Positions 54,137 through 61,401 of a stretch of DNA of 64,000 nt are shown here, piece by piece. The position numbers were made by a program, and so were the translations under genes. Source of the DNA: Aureibaculum sp. 2308TA14-22 (GTDB lineage: Bacteria; Bacteroidota; Bacteroidia; Flavobacteriales; Flavobacteriaceae); contig NZ_JBEWXT010000001.1 in assembly GCF_040538665.1 (NCBI RefSeq), positions 2,320,501 to 2,384,500 on the forward strand. The letters run 5' to 3'. Numbering within the stretch: the stretch's first letter is position 1; each line of letters begins with the position of its first letter. The notes beneath the pieces are model-generated. The model did no database searches, was not told the origin of the DNA, and worked only from the letters and a program-made list of their open reading frames with translations.

Positions 54137-54265
54137 CACCGTGTATAATTCATTGCTAGTTCTAGCCTACTTGGAAATTCCTTCGGAATTTCCTCTGGTT
54201 CGTTTTTGTTTACTAATTTAGTTGCTGAAACACGCAACGAAATCATACACAAACACGTTGTGCGT
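54129..54265 (+). other. attC5-like site
   Basis: 137 bases. Cores GCAGGTAAC (54129-54137) and GTTGTGCGT (54257-54265). Inner arms GTGTATAATTCATTGC and GCAACGAAATCATACAC, one extra base in the right arm. Internal GGAAATTCC / GGAATTTCC hairpin as in attC2. The first core matches the opening of cassette 5 (GTTACCTGC) in reverse complement. Confidence 0.85.
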
Positions 54266-54282
54266 CATTTGAGAAAACCGAA

Positions 54283-54921
54283 ATGCTAAAGATATTTAAG
54301 CAAAATATTAAATCTGAATATCAGGAAAGATTAAAAAAATCGTTTCCAAAAGAATTGCATACGGACTTGAATGAAGTTTTGAAAATATTACCATTCGAAA
54401 ATAATCAAGTCAAATTATGTGATGGACAAACTCACAAAGTTGACAATCTGATTCACGAATTGGAATTGAATATTGAATTTGACAACGAAACCCTAACAAT
54501 TCCTTATAGACTTTACTTTAACGAACCAAATCCAGAATTGGAAAAGTCTTTGACTGACAAACAAAAAGACATTTTAAATTGTATTTATTTGCGTCATCAC
54601 AATGGATATTTAAGAGAAAAACGACTGAATTTAATATCTGATAGTTCAGAAAAGTGGACTGTTCCATTTATAATCCATTTAATTGGCGAATACGTTTATG
54701 AATTGCTTCCGATTATTGACAAAAAAATAAACGAAAATACTTTGGATTATTACGCTGAATTTAGAGATGAAAACCCTAAATATTGGCAACAGACTGAAAG
54801 TAGAATGATAAGCTATTGGAATGAATATTATAGATACAAATTCCCGAAACTGAAAGAATATTTGGGATTTGAAATTGTTAACCGAATAAAAAAACGAACG
54901 CACAACAATGGCTATAAGTAA
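54283..54921 (+). CDS. Cassette 6: hypothetical protein
   Basis: 212 residues, soluble, charged (MLKIFKQNIKSEYQERLKKSFPKELHTDLNEVLKILPFENNQVKLCDGQ). No recognised domain, signal or membrane helix. Its last eight codons (ending HNNGYK) are encoded inside attC6, since the core ACGCACAAC begins at 54898 while the stop is at 54921. Read-through of this kind into the site is occasionally seen in integron cassettes. Confidence 0.68.
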   Translation: MLKIFKQNIKSEYQERLKKSFPKELHTDLNEVLKILPFENNQVKLCDGQTHKVDNLIHELELNIEFDNETLTIPYRLYFNEPNPELEKSLTDKQKDILNCIYLRHHNGYLREKRLNLISDSSEKWTVPFIIHLIGEYVYELLPIIDKKINENTLDYYAEFRDENPKYWQQTESRMISYWNEYYRYKFPKLKEYLGFEIVNRIKKRTHNNGYK

Positions 54922-55032
54922 TTGCTTGTTCTCGCCTACTTCTGAAAATCCTCGCGGATTTTCAGCTTGGTATGTACTTGCAAAGTTAACCGCTAAACCA
55001 CGCAACTACTCATAGCCGAGACCGTTGGCAGT
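54898..55032 (+). other. attC6-like site
   Basis: 135 bases. Cores ACGCACAAC (54898-54906) and GTTGGCAGT (55024-55032). Inner arms GGCTATAAGTAATTGC and GCAACTACTCATAGCC match at 14 of 16 positions, with the same two A/C differences. Internal hairpin CTGAAAATCC / GGATTTTCAG. Confidence 0.85.
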
Positions 55033-55040
55033 AATTGAAA

Positions 55041-55484
55041 ATGAAGAATCAAGTAGTTAAAATAAATAAAACGGAATATAAGGAAGTTGTAGATGTTTGG
55101 GAAGCTTCAGTAAGAGCTACTCACCATTTCTTAAAAGATGGAGATATTGAATATTTCAAGCCTTTAATTCTAAACAAATACTTGGATGCAGTTGAGTTAA
55201 GATCTATAAGGAATAGAAACAATGAAATCATCGGATTCTCTGGTGTGGCTAATCATAATTTAGAAATGCTATTCATTCATCCTGATCATCGAGGGCAAGG
55301 AATTGGAAAAAGATTATTAGAATTTTCCATTAATGAAATGGAAGTTGATAAAGTAGATGTAAACGAAGATAATAAACAGGCCGTCGGATTTTATCTTCAT
55401 AACGGTTTCAAAACCGTAAACCGATCAGAACTCGACTCTTTGGGAAAGCCCTATCCGATATTGCATATGGAATTAATAAAATAA
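55041..55484 (+). CDS. Cassette 7: GNAT acetyltransferase (YjaB-like)
   Basis: 147 residues from the ATG at 55041; a TTG two codons upstream is less likely. The acetyl-CoA loop is IHPDHRGQGIGKRLLEF (Q/R-x-x-G-x-G form), followed by DVNEDNKQAVGFYLHNGFKTVNRSELDSLGKPYPILHMEL, which resembles the ending of YjaB-type acetyltransferases. The substrate is unknown. The core of attC7 begins six bases after the stop. Confidence 0.88.
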   Translation: MKNQVVKINKTEYKEVVDVWEASVRATHHFLKDGDIEYFKPLILNKYLDAVELRSIRNRNNEIIGFSGVANHNLEMLFIHPDHRGQGIGKRLLEFSINEMEVDKVDVNEDNKQAVGFYLHNGFKTVNRSELDSLGKPYPILHMELIK

Positions 55485-55489
55485 AAACT

Positions 55490-55627
55490 ACTGCCAACAA
55501 TACCTATAATTAATTGCTGGGGATTTTCCTGCGGAAAATCCACGCATTATTACTATGTTTAGGTTGCAGCGGGAAATCCTGCGGATTTCTAAGGTCGTTA
55601 CTAATCATAGCCGAGACGTTAGGCACA
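55490..55627 (+). other. attC7-like site
   Basis: 138 bases. Cores ACTGCCAAC (55490-55498) and GTTAGGCACA (55618-55627); GTTAGGC is the classical integron core. Inner arms ACCTATAATTAATTGC and GTTACTAATCATAGCC pair less well than in the other sites but keep the A/C positions. Confidence 0.82.
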
Positions 55628-55645
55628 AGTAAGAAAAAAACCAAT

Positions 55646-56047
55646 ATGGTAAGAAGTACAATTAATCCAGAAACACTTTTTAATTCAACCCAATACGGGT
55701 TTTCACAAATTACAATTTCAACGCCTGGGAAAATAGTATTCATCTCTGGTCAAGTTGCATGGGATGAAAACCAGAATATCATTGGAGGAAATGATTTAGA
55801 AAAACAAACTCGAAAAGCAATTGATAATCTGAAAATTGCTATTGAATCCGTAGGTGGAACTATGGAAAATATTATGATGCTAAGAATTTATAAAGTGGAT
55901 TACCAGAAAGAAGATGGACCAATTATCACTTCAATACTCAAAGAAAATTTTGGTACCAGAAATCCACCTGCGAGTACATGGGTTAGTGTAAAAGGACTTG
56001 CAAACGAGGGATTTATGATTGAAATAGAGGCTCAAGCTGTCATCTAA
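55646..56047 (+). CDS. Cassette 8: Rid (YjgF/YER057c/UK114) family protein
   Basis: 133 residues from the ATG at 55646 (MVRSTINPETLFNSTQYGFSQ). A longer frame reaching to 55514 would run through attC7 and is rejected. Family signs: GKIVFISGQVAWDENQNIIGGNDLEKQTRKAIDNLKIAIESVGG and the ending FMIEIEAQAVI. The Arg that binds the substrate carboxylate in RidA seems replaced (PPASTWVSV instead of PARSxVxV), so it may belong to a non-deaminase subgroup. About 80 non-coding bases separate its stop from attC8. Confidence 0.88.
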   Translation: MVRSTINPETLFNSTQYGFSQITISTPGKIVFISGQVAWDENQNIIGGNDLEKQTRKAIDNLKIAIESVGGTMENIMMLRIYKVDYQKEDGPIITSILKENFGTRNPPASTWVSVKGLANEGFMIEIEAQAVI

Positions 56048-56125
56048 AAATTAAATATAGAGAAAGCACTTAAAGCAATATTCAATACGTAACGGGAGAA
56101 AGCAATTGTAAAATTGAAAGAAGCC

Positions 56126-56261
56126 TGTGCCTAACAAAGTGTATAGTTCATTGCTTCGGATTTTTATTGAACTATCGAAAATCCTCACGGATTTTCCCTC
56201 ACCCCAACTTTTTTGCTAAATTAGTTGCTACGCAACTAACCATACACAAACCATTACCTGC
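56126..56261 (+). other. attC8-like site with altered right core
   Basis: 136 bases. Left core TGTGCCTAAC (56126-56135), the exact reverse complement of the opening of cassette 8. Inner arms GTGTATAGTTCATTGC and GCAACTAACCATACAC. The right core reads ATTACCTGC instead of GTTACCTGC, so the conserved G next to the expected cut site is lost. Confidence 0.78.
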
Positions 56262-56268
56262 AAGCAAA

Positions 56269-56319
56269 ATGAACAAACTGAAAGCTAAAATAAAAACCGA
56301 GTTTTATTTCGTAAAATAA
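56269..56319 (+). pseudogene. Stub of a lost ninth cassette
   Basis: A 16-codon frame MNKLKAKIKTEFYFVK follows attC8 with the same start spacing as cassette genes. The bases before it (TTACCTGCAAGC) match those at the start of cassette 5. No further attC is found, so this is probably the remaining head of a deleted cassette. Confidence 0.4.
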
Positions 56320-56423
56320 AGCGAAGCTTTCATTTTTTTTCGGTCTATTAATTAAATAGATTATTGAAAAATTGAAGTTGAAAAAATTTTATTTATCAAC
56401 TAAAACCTAAAGCGTACTCAATA

Positions 56424-56453
56424 AAAAACCGAACAACTATTTGCTCGGCTTTA
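56424..56453 (-). terminator. Terminator after SIMPL gene
   Basis: Imperfect stem AACCGAACAA / TTGCTCGGCT with loop CTAT, followed on the minus strand by a T run; it lies just beyond the stop at 56471 and closes the array side as well. Confidence 0.6.
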
Positions 56454-56470
56454 GTTTACTAAATAAGTAA

Positions 56471-57109
56471 TTACTGTAGTTCGTATCTTACGCTTACACT
56501 GAAAATATGATCGGTAAGGTCTCTTGTACTATAAAACCCTCTTTTGCTTTCTTCTCTATAATTATTAAGGTAAATTATCTGTCCTATTTTTTTGCCCGCA
56601 CTTTTTGCAATAATAGTTGCTCTAGCTTCAGCATCAGCAATAGCTTTTTTTGACATATCTTCCACTTGTTGAGAAGATAATGGTTTATAATGAACGTATT
56701 TCTCATTTATATTTACACCTGAAAAGCCGACTGATAACAATTCGATAAATTTTTCTTGAGAGGTAGTTTCATACTGATAAACCATTCCCTTTTTTCTGTA
56801 ACCTAAGACTGTATAGGCTAAAGCATCTTCCTTTAATTTGGACACATCAACATTACTACTCTTTAATTTATCAAAATAGTCGCTTTTTATTTTATCGAAA
56901 GTAATGTTTTGGTCATAACTACTATAGGCTAAATCTTCTGATACAATAATTGTAGCTGAATATTTTTCTACTTCTCTTTCATATTCAACTTGCCCATTAC
57001 TATCTATATAGGGTTTATCTATTTGAGCAAAAGAAAAGGAACTTACCATTACAAAAAGTAATGCTAAAAATTTTACATTGATTAATTGATTTGTTTTTAC
57101 TGATTTCAT
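56471..57109 (-). CDS. SIMPL domain (DUF541) exported protein
   Basis: 212 residues with a signal peptide ending VSSFSFAQ. SIMPL domain signs: EVEKYSATIIVSEDL, DVSKLKEDALAYTVLGYRKKGMVYQYETTSQEKFIELL, then the well-kept AIADAEARATIIAKSAGKKIGQIIYLNN, ending VSVRYEL. Members form periplasmic oligomers of unknown duty. A single gene with its own terminator. Confidence 0.88.
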   Translation of the reverse strand: MKSVKTNQLINVKFLALLFVMVSSFSFAQIDKPYIDSNGQVEYEREVEKYSATIIVSEDLAYSSYDQNITFDKIKSDYFDKLKSSNVDVSKLKEDALAYTVLGYRKKGMVYQYETTSQEKFIELLSVGFSGVNINEKYVHYKPLSSQQVEDMSKKAIADAEARATIIAKSAGKKIGQIIYLNNYREESKRGFYSTRDLTDHIFSVSVRYELQ

Positions 57110-57217
57110 TGTTTAGTGTTTTAATGTTATTATCTTTAATTCTTTTTGAGTAACTAATTTCTATACAAATGTGAGCAAAATGCTATCCTAATATAACACC
57201 TTATTAAGGGAAATATT

Positions 57218-58462
57218 TTACCCCTGTTTATTGGGGTTGTTTATCTGCTTTCTATTTAGTGTTAGTAAAGTTATTTCTGGCCTCATGCCTATTCTGCCTG
57301 GAAAACCTAACCAGCCCAAACCTCTATTTACGTATAAATATTGGTTTTTATGTTTGTACAGGCCTGCCCAATGCTTGTATTTATATTGTATTGGGCTCCA
57401 TTTTTTATTTCTTAGGCTAAAGCCAGCTTGCATGCCGTGGGTATGACCCGATAAGGTTAAAGCAATATTCGTTTTATCGATTACCTCCTCCGTCCAATGA
57501 GAAGGATCATGAGACAATAATATTTTAAAAGAAATATTTTTTGTGTCTTTTAAAGCTTTTTCTAAATCTCCATATTGTTTAAAGGGCGGCTTCCCCCAAT
57601 TTTCCACCCCAATAATTGCTATTTTATCTGAGTTTAATAAAATTATATCGGCACTGTTTAATAACAACTTAAAGTCAATTTTTTTAAAGAAGTATTTAAT
57701 TGACTCAAAATTATCTTTTTTTTCTTTTGGTGTATTCCATTCGCTATAATCTCCATAATCATGATTTCCCAAAATGGCAAACTTTCCTTGTGCAGCCTTT
57801 AATTTTTTAAAAACGGTTGCCCAGCCTTTAAGCTCCCAAGCAAAATTATTTACCATATCTCCGGTAAAAAATATAATATCGGGTTCTAAATCGTTTATAA
57901 ATTTTACAGCTCTTTCTAGGATGTGGTAACGTGAGTTAAAACTTCCAATGTGAACATCAGAAATCTGAACAATTTTTAAACCTGAAAAACTTTTCGGCAA
58001 ATTTTCAAATGCTATGTTCTCCTTATAGACTTTAAACCTGTAAACCGCTTTAAAAATAGCGTACACAATCACTAAAAAGGGTAAGAGTCCGGCAAATAAA
58101 CTTAACAGTACTATAGGGACAAACCACTTTGTATCTACCGCTAAAGAGTTTGTAAAATAAAGTATAGCAAATACTATTACAAACAATATTTTTGGTATAA
58201 AAGAAGATATAGTAAGTCCGTAAAGTGAAGAAATTAATAGTTGCTTTCTCCCAGGGTGTATAGCGTCCATTCTAACTTTTAAAATTAAAATTGCAGTTAT
58301 CAACCCAATTGTAAACAACCAAAAAGCAATATAAACAGTACTTTTAATTGTAGCCGAGTTGATATAATCTATAATGGGTTGCAAACCAATAAAAGCCAAT
58401 ATATCAATAATTAATATACCTAGGCACAACAACAAAATGGTAAAAAAAGAATACGATCGCAT
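57218..58462 (-). CDS. Membrane-anchored metallophosphoesterase
   Basis: 414 residues. Four hydrophobic helices in the first 145 residues, then a calcineurin-type phosphoesterase domain with its metal motifs in order: KIVQISDVHIGSF (D-x-H), FFTGDMVNN (GD), ILGNHDYGDY (GNHD), LLSHDPSHW (H) and LSGHTHGMQ (GHxH). Similar to YkuE/YaeI-type lipid pyrophosphate or phospho-ester hydrolases. The active site probably faces the periplasm, but this is not certain. The substrate is unknown. Confidence 0.88.
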   Translation of the reverse strand: MRSYSFFTILLLCLGILIIDILAFIGLQPIIDYINSATIKSTVYIAFWLFTIGLITAILILKVRMDAIHPGRKQLLISSLYGLTISSFIPKILFVIVFAILYFTNSLAVDTKWFVPIVLLSLFAGLLPFLVIVYAIFKAVYRFKVYKENIAFENLPKSFSGLKIVQISDVHIGSFNSRYHILERAVKFINDLEPDIIFFTGDMVNNFAWELKGWATVFKKLKAAQGKFAILGNHDYGDYSEWNTPKEKKDNFESIKYFFKKIDFKLLLNSADIILLNSDKIAIIGVENWGKPPFKQYGDLEKALKDTKNISFKILLSHDPSHWTEEVIDKTNIALTLSGHTHGMQAGFSLRNKKWSPIQYKYKHWAGLYKHKNQYLYVNRGLGWLGFPGRIGMRPEITLLTLNRKQINNPNKQG

Positions 58463-58562
58463 TTTTAAGATTATTATAACAATATAATTTTTTTATGTAA
58501 AAATAGAGTGTTAAATTTAGATATTATTTAATGAAGTTCAACTTTTTAAAAGTCAGAAAAAA

Positions 58563-58862
58563 ATGGAAGTAATTGTTCAATTCGTAAAAATGCCAACTAG
58601 TGAGACCATGGAAACTTTTGTAAGAGAGCGTTTAGAAAAATTAGAAAAAAAATATGATTGGATTATTAAAGCAGATGTATTTTACAAATTAGAAAATGAC
58701 CCAACAGGGAAGGGTAAAATATGTGATATTAGATTAAGCCTACCCGGCCCAAGGATTTTTGCTACTTCGGATGAAAAAAGTTGGGAAGCTGCTACTGACG
58801 AAACTATTAGAGACATAGAAAAACAGCTTAAAAAACGTAAAAGTAATATGGCAACGCATTAG
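58563..58862 (+). CDS. hpf: Ribosome hibernation-promoting factor (short HPF/YfiA)
   Basis: 99 residues, MEVIVQFVKMPTSETMETFVRERLEKLEKKYDWIIKADVFYKLENDPTGKGKICDIRLSLPGP. The fold beta-alpha-beta-beta-beta-alpha of HPF is clear, with the basic second helix ending in KKRKSN. It binds the small ribosomal subunit in slow growth. Lacks the long C-terminal dimer domain, so this is the short type. A strong terminator follows. Confidence 0.9.
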   Translation: MEVIVQFVKMPTSETMETFVRERLEKLEKKYDWIIKADVFYKLENDPTGKGKICDIRLSLPGPRIFATSDEKSWEAATDETIRDIEKQLKKRKSNMATH

Positions 58863-58894
58863 TGAATCCCTTATCTTTTTTAAACAAAAAAACG

Positions 58895-58927
58895 AAAAGC
58901 CAATTAACAAGTTAATTGGCTTTTTTT
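58895..58927 (+). terminator. Terminator after hpf
   Basis: Perfect 14-base stem AAAAGCCAATTAAC / GTTAATTGGCTTTT with loop AA and a T run. Confidence 0.88.
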
Positions 58928-58976
58928 AGTATGTAATTTATTAATAACTTCATAATAAAAATTGATAAAAACTAAC

Positions 58977-59006
58977 TTGAATAGCAGTAAAATTATTCTA
59001 AATTTG
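58977..59006 (+). promoter_or_regulatory. Bacteroidota-type promoter of trxB
   Basis: TTG at 58977-58979, 19 bases, then TAAATTTG at 58999-59006, a full match to the TTG-N19-TAnnTTTG pattern of Bacteroidota housekeeping promoters. The trxB ATG is 21 bases downstream. Confidence 0.8.
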
Positions 59007-59027
59007 TCATTCTAAAATTAGAAACTA

Positions 59028-59978
59028 ATGTCAGAAAACATAGAAAGATTAAAATGCTTAATAATAGGATCTGGACCTGCAGGTTATGCGGCAGCAATTT
59101 ATGCAGCAAGAGCAGATTTAAAACCAGTTATATATACAGGTTTAGAACCTGGTGGACAATTGACAACGACCACTGAAGTTGATAACTACCCAGGTTATCC
59201 TGATGGTGTAGATGGCACTATGATGATGGAAGATTTTAAAAAGCAAGCTGAACGTTTTGATACAGACGTCAGATTTGGCCTAGCTACCAAAGTAGATTTT
59301 AGCGATGAAGAAGGTGGTATACATAAAGTTACTATTGATGGTTCTAAAGAAATTGAAGCAGAAAGTGTAATTATTTCTACAGGTGCAACGGCTAAGTATT
59401 TAGGTTTACCAAGTGAAGAACGATTAAAAGGTGGTGGTGTGTCCGCTTGTGCCACTTGTGATGGATTCTTTTACAAAGGGCAAGATGTAATAGTGGTTGG
59501 TGGCGGAGATACCGCGGCGGAAGAAGCTACTTTTTTGGCCAAATTATGTAAAAAAGTAACGCTGTTGGTTCGTCGTGATGAAATGAGAGCCTCTAAGGCA
59601 ATGCAGCATCGGGTTAATAATACTGAAAATTTAGAGGTACTATATTTTACGGAATTGGATGAAGTTTTAGGAGATCAAGTTGTGGAAGGTGTTAGAATTG
59701 TTAATAATCAAACAGGCGAAAAGCGTGAAATTGAAGTGACCGGAGTATTTATTGCTATAGGACATAAACCAAATACAGAACTGTTTAAAGGTATTTTAGA
59801 TATGGATGAATCTGGTTATTTAATTACTAAAGGGAAATCGACAAAAACTAAATTACCAGGTGTTTTTGCTGCAGGCGATGTACAAGATAAAGAGTACAGA
59901 CAAGCCGTTACTGCTGCAGGTACCGGTTGTATGGCAGCTCTAGATGCTGAAAGGTATTTGGCCGCACTAGAAAATTAA
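59028..59978 (+). CDS. trxB: Thioredoxin-disulfide reductase
   Basis: 316 residues. FAD site CLIIGSGPAGYAAAIYAARADL, redox pair C141-A-T-C144 (VSACATCDGFFYKG), NADPH site VIVVGGGDTAAEEATFLAKL, and GVFAAGDVQDKEYRQAVTAAGTGCMAALDAE near the end. Reduces thioredoxin with NADPH in the cytoplasm. Length and motifs are standard. Single gene between a clear promoter and a clear terminator. Confidence 0.96.
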   Translation: MSENIERLKCLIIGSGPAGYAAAIYAARADLKPVIYTGLEPGGQLTTTTEVDNYPGYPDGVDGTMMMEDFKKQAERFDTDVRFGLATKVDFSDEEGGIHKVTIDGSKEIEAESVIISTGATAKYLGLPSEERLKGGGVSACATCDGFFYKGQDVIVVGGGDTAAEEATFLAKLCKKVTLLVRRDEMRASKAMQHRVNNTENLEVLYFTELDEVLGDQVVEGVRIVNNQTGEKREIEVTGVFIAIGHKPNTELFKGILDMDESGYLITKGKSTKTKLPGVFAAGDVQDKEYRQAVTAAGTGCMAALDAERYLAALEN

Positions 59979-60000
59979 GACTACCAATCAAAAATATAAA

Positions 60001-60034
60001 AAGGGGCTTTTCAAATTTGAAAAGCCCCTTTTTT
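60001..60034 (+). terminator. Terminator after trxB
   Basis: Fully symmetrical 30-base palindrome with arms AAGGGGCTTTTCAAA / TTTGAAAAGCCCCTT and T run; it may also serve the leftward gene ending at 60083. Confidence 0.85.
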
Positions 60035-60082
60035 CAACAAAAAATGGAAAAACAACGCGTTTGATTAGTTTATCTATATTTT

Positions 60083-60790
60083 TTACCCTCTAATACTACC
60101 ACCAGAAGAGCTATTTTTTTGAACGTTTTCTGGATTGCCAGAATATCTAACATTACCCCCGCTACTAGCACTTGCATTCAATTTTCCTGTAACATTAACT
60201 GAGATATTGGCTCCGCTAGAAACATCGGCATTACAAGATTTTGCTACTAATTCTTTGGCTCTAATATTGCTACCACTTGATGCGTTTGCCATAAACCCAC
60301 CAGTGGCACCTTTTAATCGTGCATCTGAACCACTACTTGTATTGCAAATTAAGTCAGATACATCTAACATTAACCTCACACCTGCCCCACTTGAAACCCT
60401 AACATCAAACTCATCTGCTGATATTGTATTTTCTGAACGTACATCTGCTCCGCTAGTCGCTTTAATCTTAATAAGATCAGTTGCGGTTAAGTACACTTTT
60501 TTTGACTTTGCACTCCAAATATTTTTTTCAGAATAAATACGCAGCACTCCATCTTCTACTTCTGTTATAATTAAGTCGTGCAAGTTTTCATCTGCCTCTA
60601 ACGATAACGAAGTTTCACTTCCCATTGTCAATTGAACATCAATACCATGACTTACAGAAATTGCATCAAAATCTGATGTGATGGTTCTGTCTTGTTTAAT
60701 AACATTTCTATTTCCTTTTACGCCATCGAACATACACGATGTTGTTATAAATAGAAGTAGTACTGCTGAAATTTTAAATACGTTTTTCAT
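60083..60790 (-). CDS. Head-GIN domain (DUF2807) lipoprotein
   Basis: 235 residues, lipobox LLFITTSCMFDG (Cys19). The body is a right-handed beta-helix-like series of repeats with Ser-Gly-Ala/Gly turns: IKATSGADVRSE, VRVSSGAGVRLM, CNTSSGSDARLKG, ANASSGSNIRAKE, ADVSSGANISVN, ASASSGGNVRYSG. This is the DUF2807 pattern frequent in Bacteroidota cell-envelope proteins. It ends in SSSGGSIRG. The role is not known. Confidence 0.88.
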   Translation of the reverse strand: MKNVFKISAVLLLFITTSCMFDGVKGNRNVIKQDRTITSDFDAISVSHGIDVQLTMGSETSLSLEADENLHDLIITEVEDGVLRIYSEKNIWSAKSKKVYLTATDLIKIKATSGADVRSENTISADEFDVRVSSGAGVRLMLDVSDLICNTSSGSDARLKGATGGFMANASSGSNIRAKELVAKSCNADVSSGANISVNVTGKLNASASSGGNVRYSGNPENVQKNSSSGGSIRG

Positions 60791-60917
60791 TTTTTTAGTT
60801 TTAAGTTTGTTAATTCTATTTTTTTATTTGATGCAATTTCTGTTGAAAATTGTTTCATTTCAAATTTTAAATACCGAATTGTATTTTTTATAGGATGAAA
60901 TGTAACAATTAATAATT

Positions 60918-61394
60918 CTATTCGGTTTTATGGTCATAACTCAATACTCTTTTTAACAACCACTTATCGTTTTCAATTATCCAAAGATGTGTAAAATAAG
61001 CTATACCAGTTCTTTTATCGTCTTGGTAAAATCGATGTGTCCCCTTTTGAATTGCTCCATATAATTTTCCATCGTTTTCATTTAAAGGAAAAACCTCCAA
61101 CGTTTCTTCTAATAATTCTCTGCGAAGTTTATTTGGCGATTTGCAGAGTCCATTTTTAGTGTTTTCTATAAAATTGTTTTTACCTTTTAAAACTCCGGAC
61201 TTGTCATGGTAAAATTCAAGGTCTTCATGTATTAATAATGCTAGAGCCTTAAGGTTGCACGTATTAAAACTTGAATCAAAAATTAAACTGTCATTTACTT
61301 TTAATGTTTTATACAATTCAGAAGTCGTTTCTACTTATGCTACAATTGAAAGTGACATAAAAGTAAAAGTAAAGCATATTATAATTTTTTTCAT
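60918..61394 (-). pseudogene. NTF2-like (DUF4440-type) exported protein broken by a stop codon
   Basis: From ATG 61394 the frame gives a signal peptide MKKIIICFTFTFMSLSIVA, then TAA, then continues VETTSELYKTLKVNDSLIFDSSFNTCNLKAL to the end at 60918. The TAA stands exactly where a Gln (CAA) is usual after such signal peptides (VA-Q), so one C-to-T change explains it. The remaining 132 codons resemble an NTF2-like/DUF4440 protein (ALALLIHEDLEFYHDKSG, AYFTHLWIIENDKWLLKRVLSYDH). Re-start at TTG 61316 would give an unexported protein. A sequencing error must be excluded. Confidence 0.7.
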
Positions 61395-61401
61395 AAGTCA
61401 A

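Larger units (their letters stand above)
48175..56319 (+). mobile_element. Integron-like recombinase plus eight-cassette array
   Basis: Tyrosine recombinase (48175-49269), attI-like site (49290-49324), then eight single-gene cassettes, all rightward, each closed by an attC-like imperfect palindrome (135-202 bases). The last site is followed by a cassette stub. In each cassette the bases before AAC at its end are the reverse complement of the bases after GTT at its beginning, as in integron cassettes. The recombinase points in the same direction as the cassettes, unlike the usual divergent layout. Confidence 0.85.

Noticed and set aside
55514-55645. Upstream extension of the Rid-family gene
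   Set aside because: The extension reads through the attC7 palindrome; the protein family begins near the ATG at 55646.
49270-56320. CRISPR array as explanation for the regular repeats
   Set aside because: Repeats are long imperfect palindromes separated by full genes, not short identical repeats with spacers.
49270-56320. Intergenic palindromes as simple terminators or REP-like elements
   Set aside because: Terminators would not explain the cassette-specific 9-10 base core pairs, the conserved inner arms or the recombinase at one end.
60135-60536. 133-codon + strand frame
   Set aside because: Mirror of the repetitive Ser-Gly coding of the head-GIN gene.
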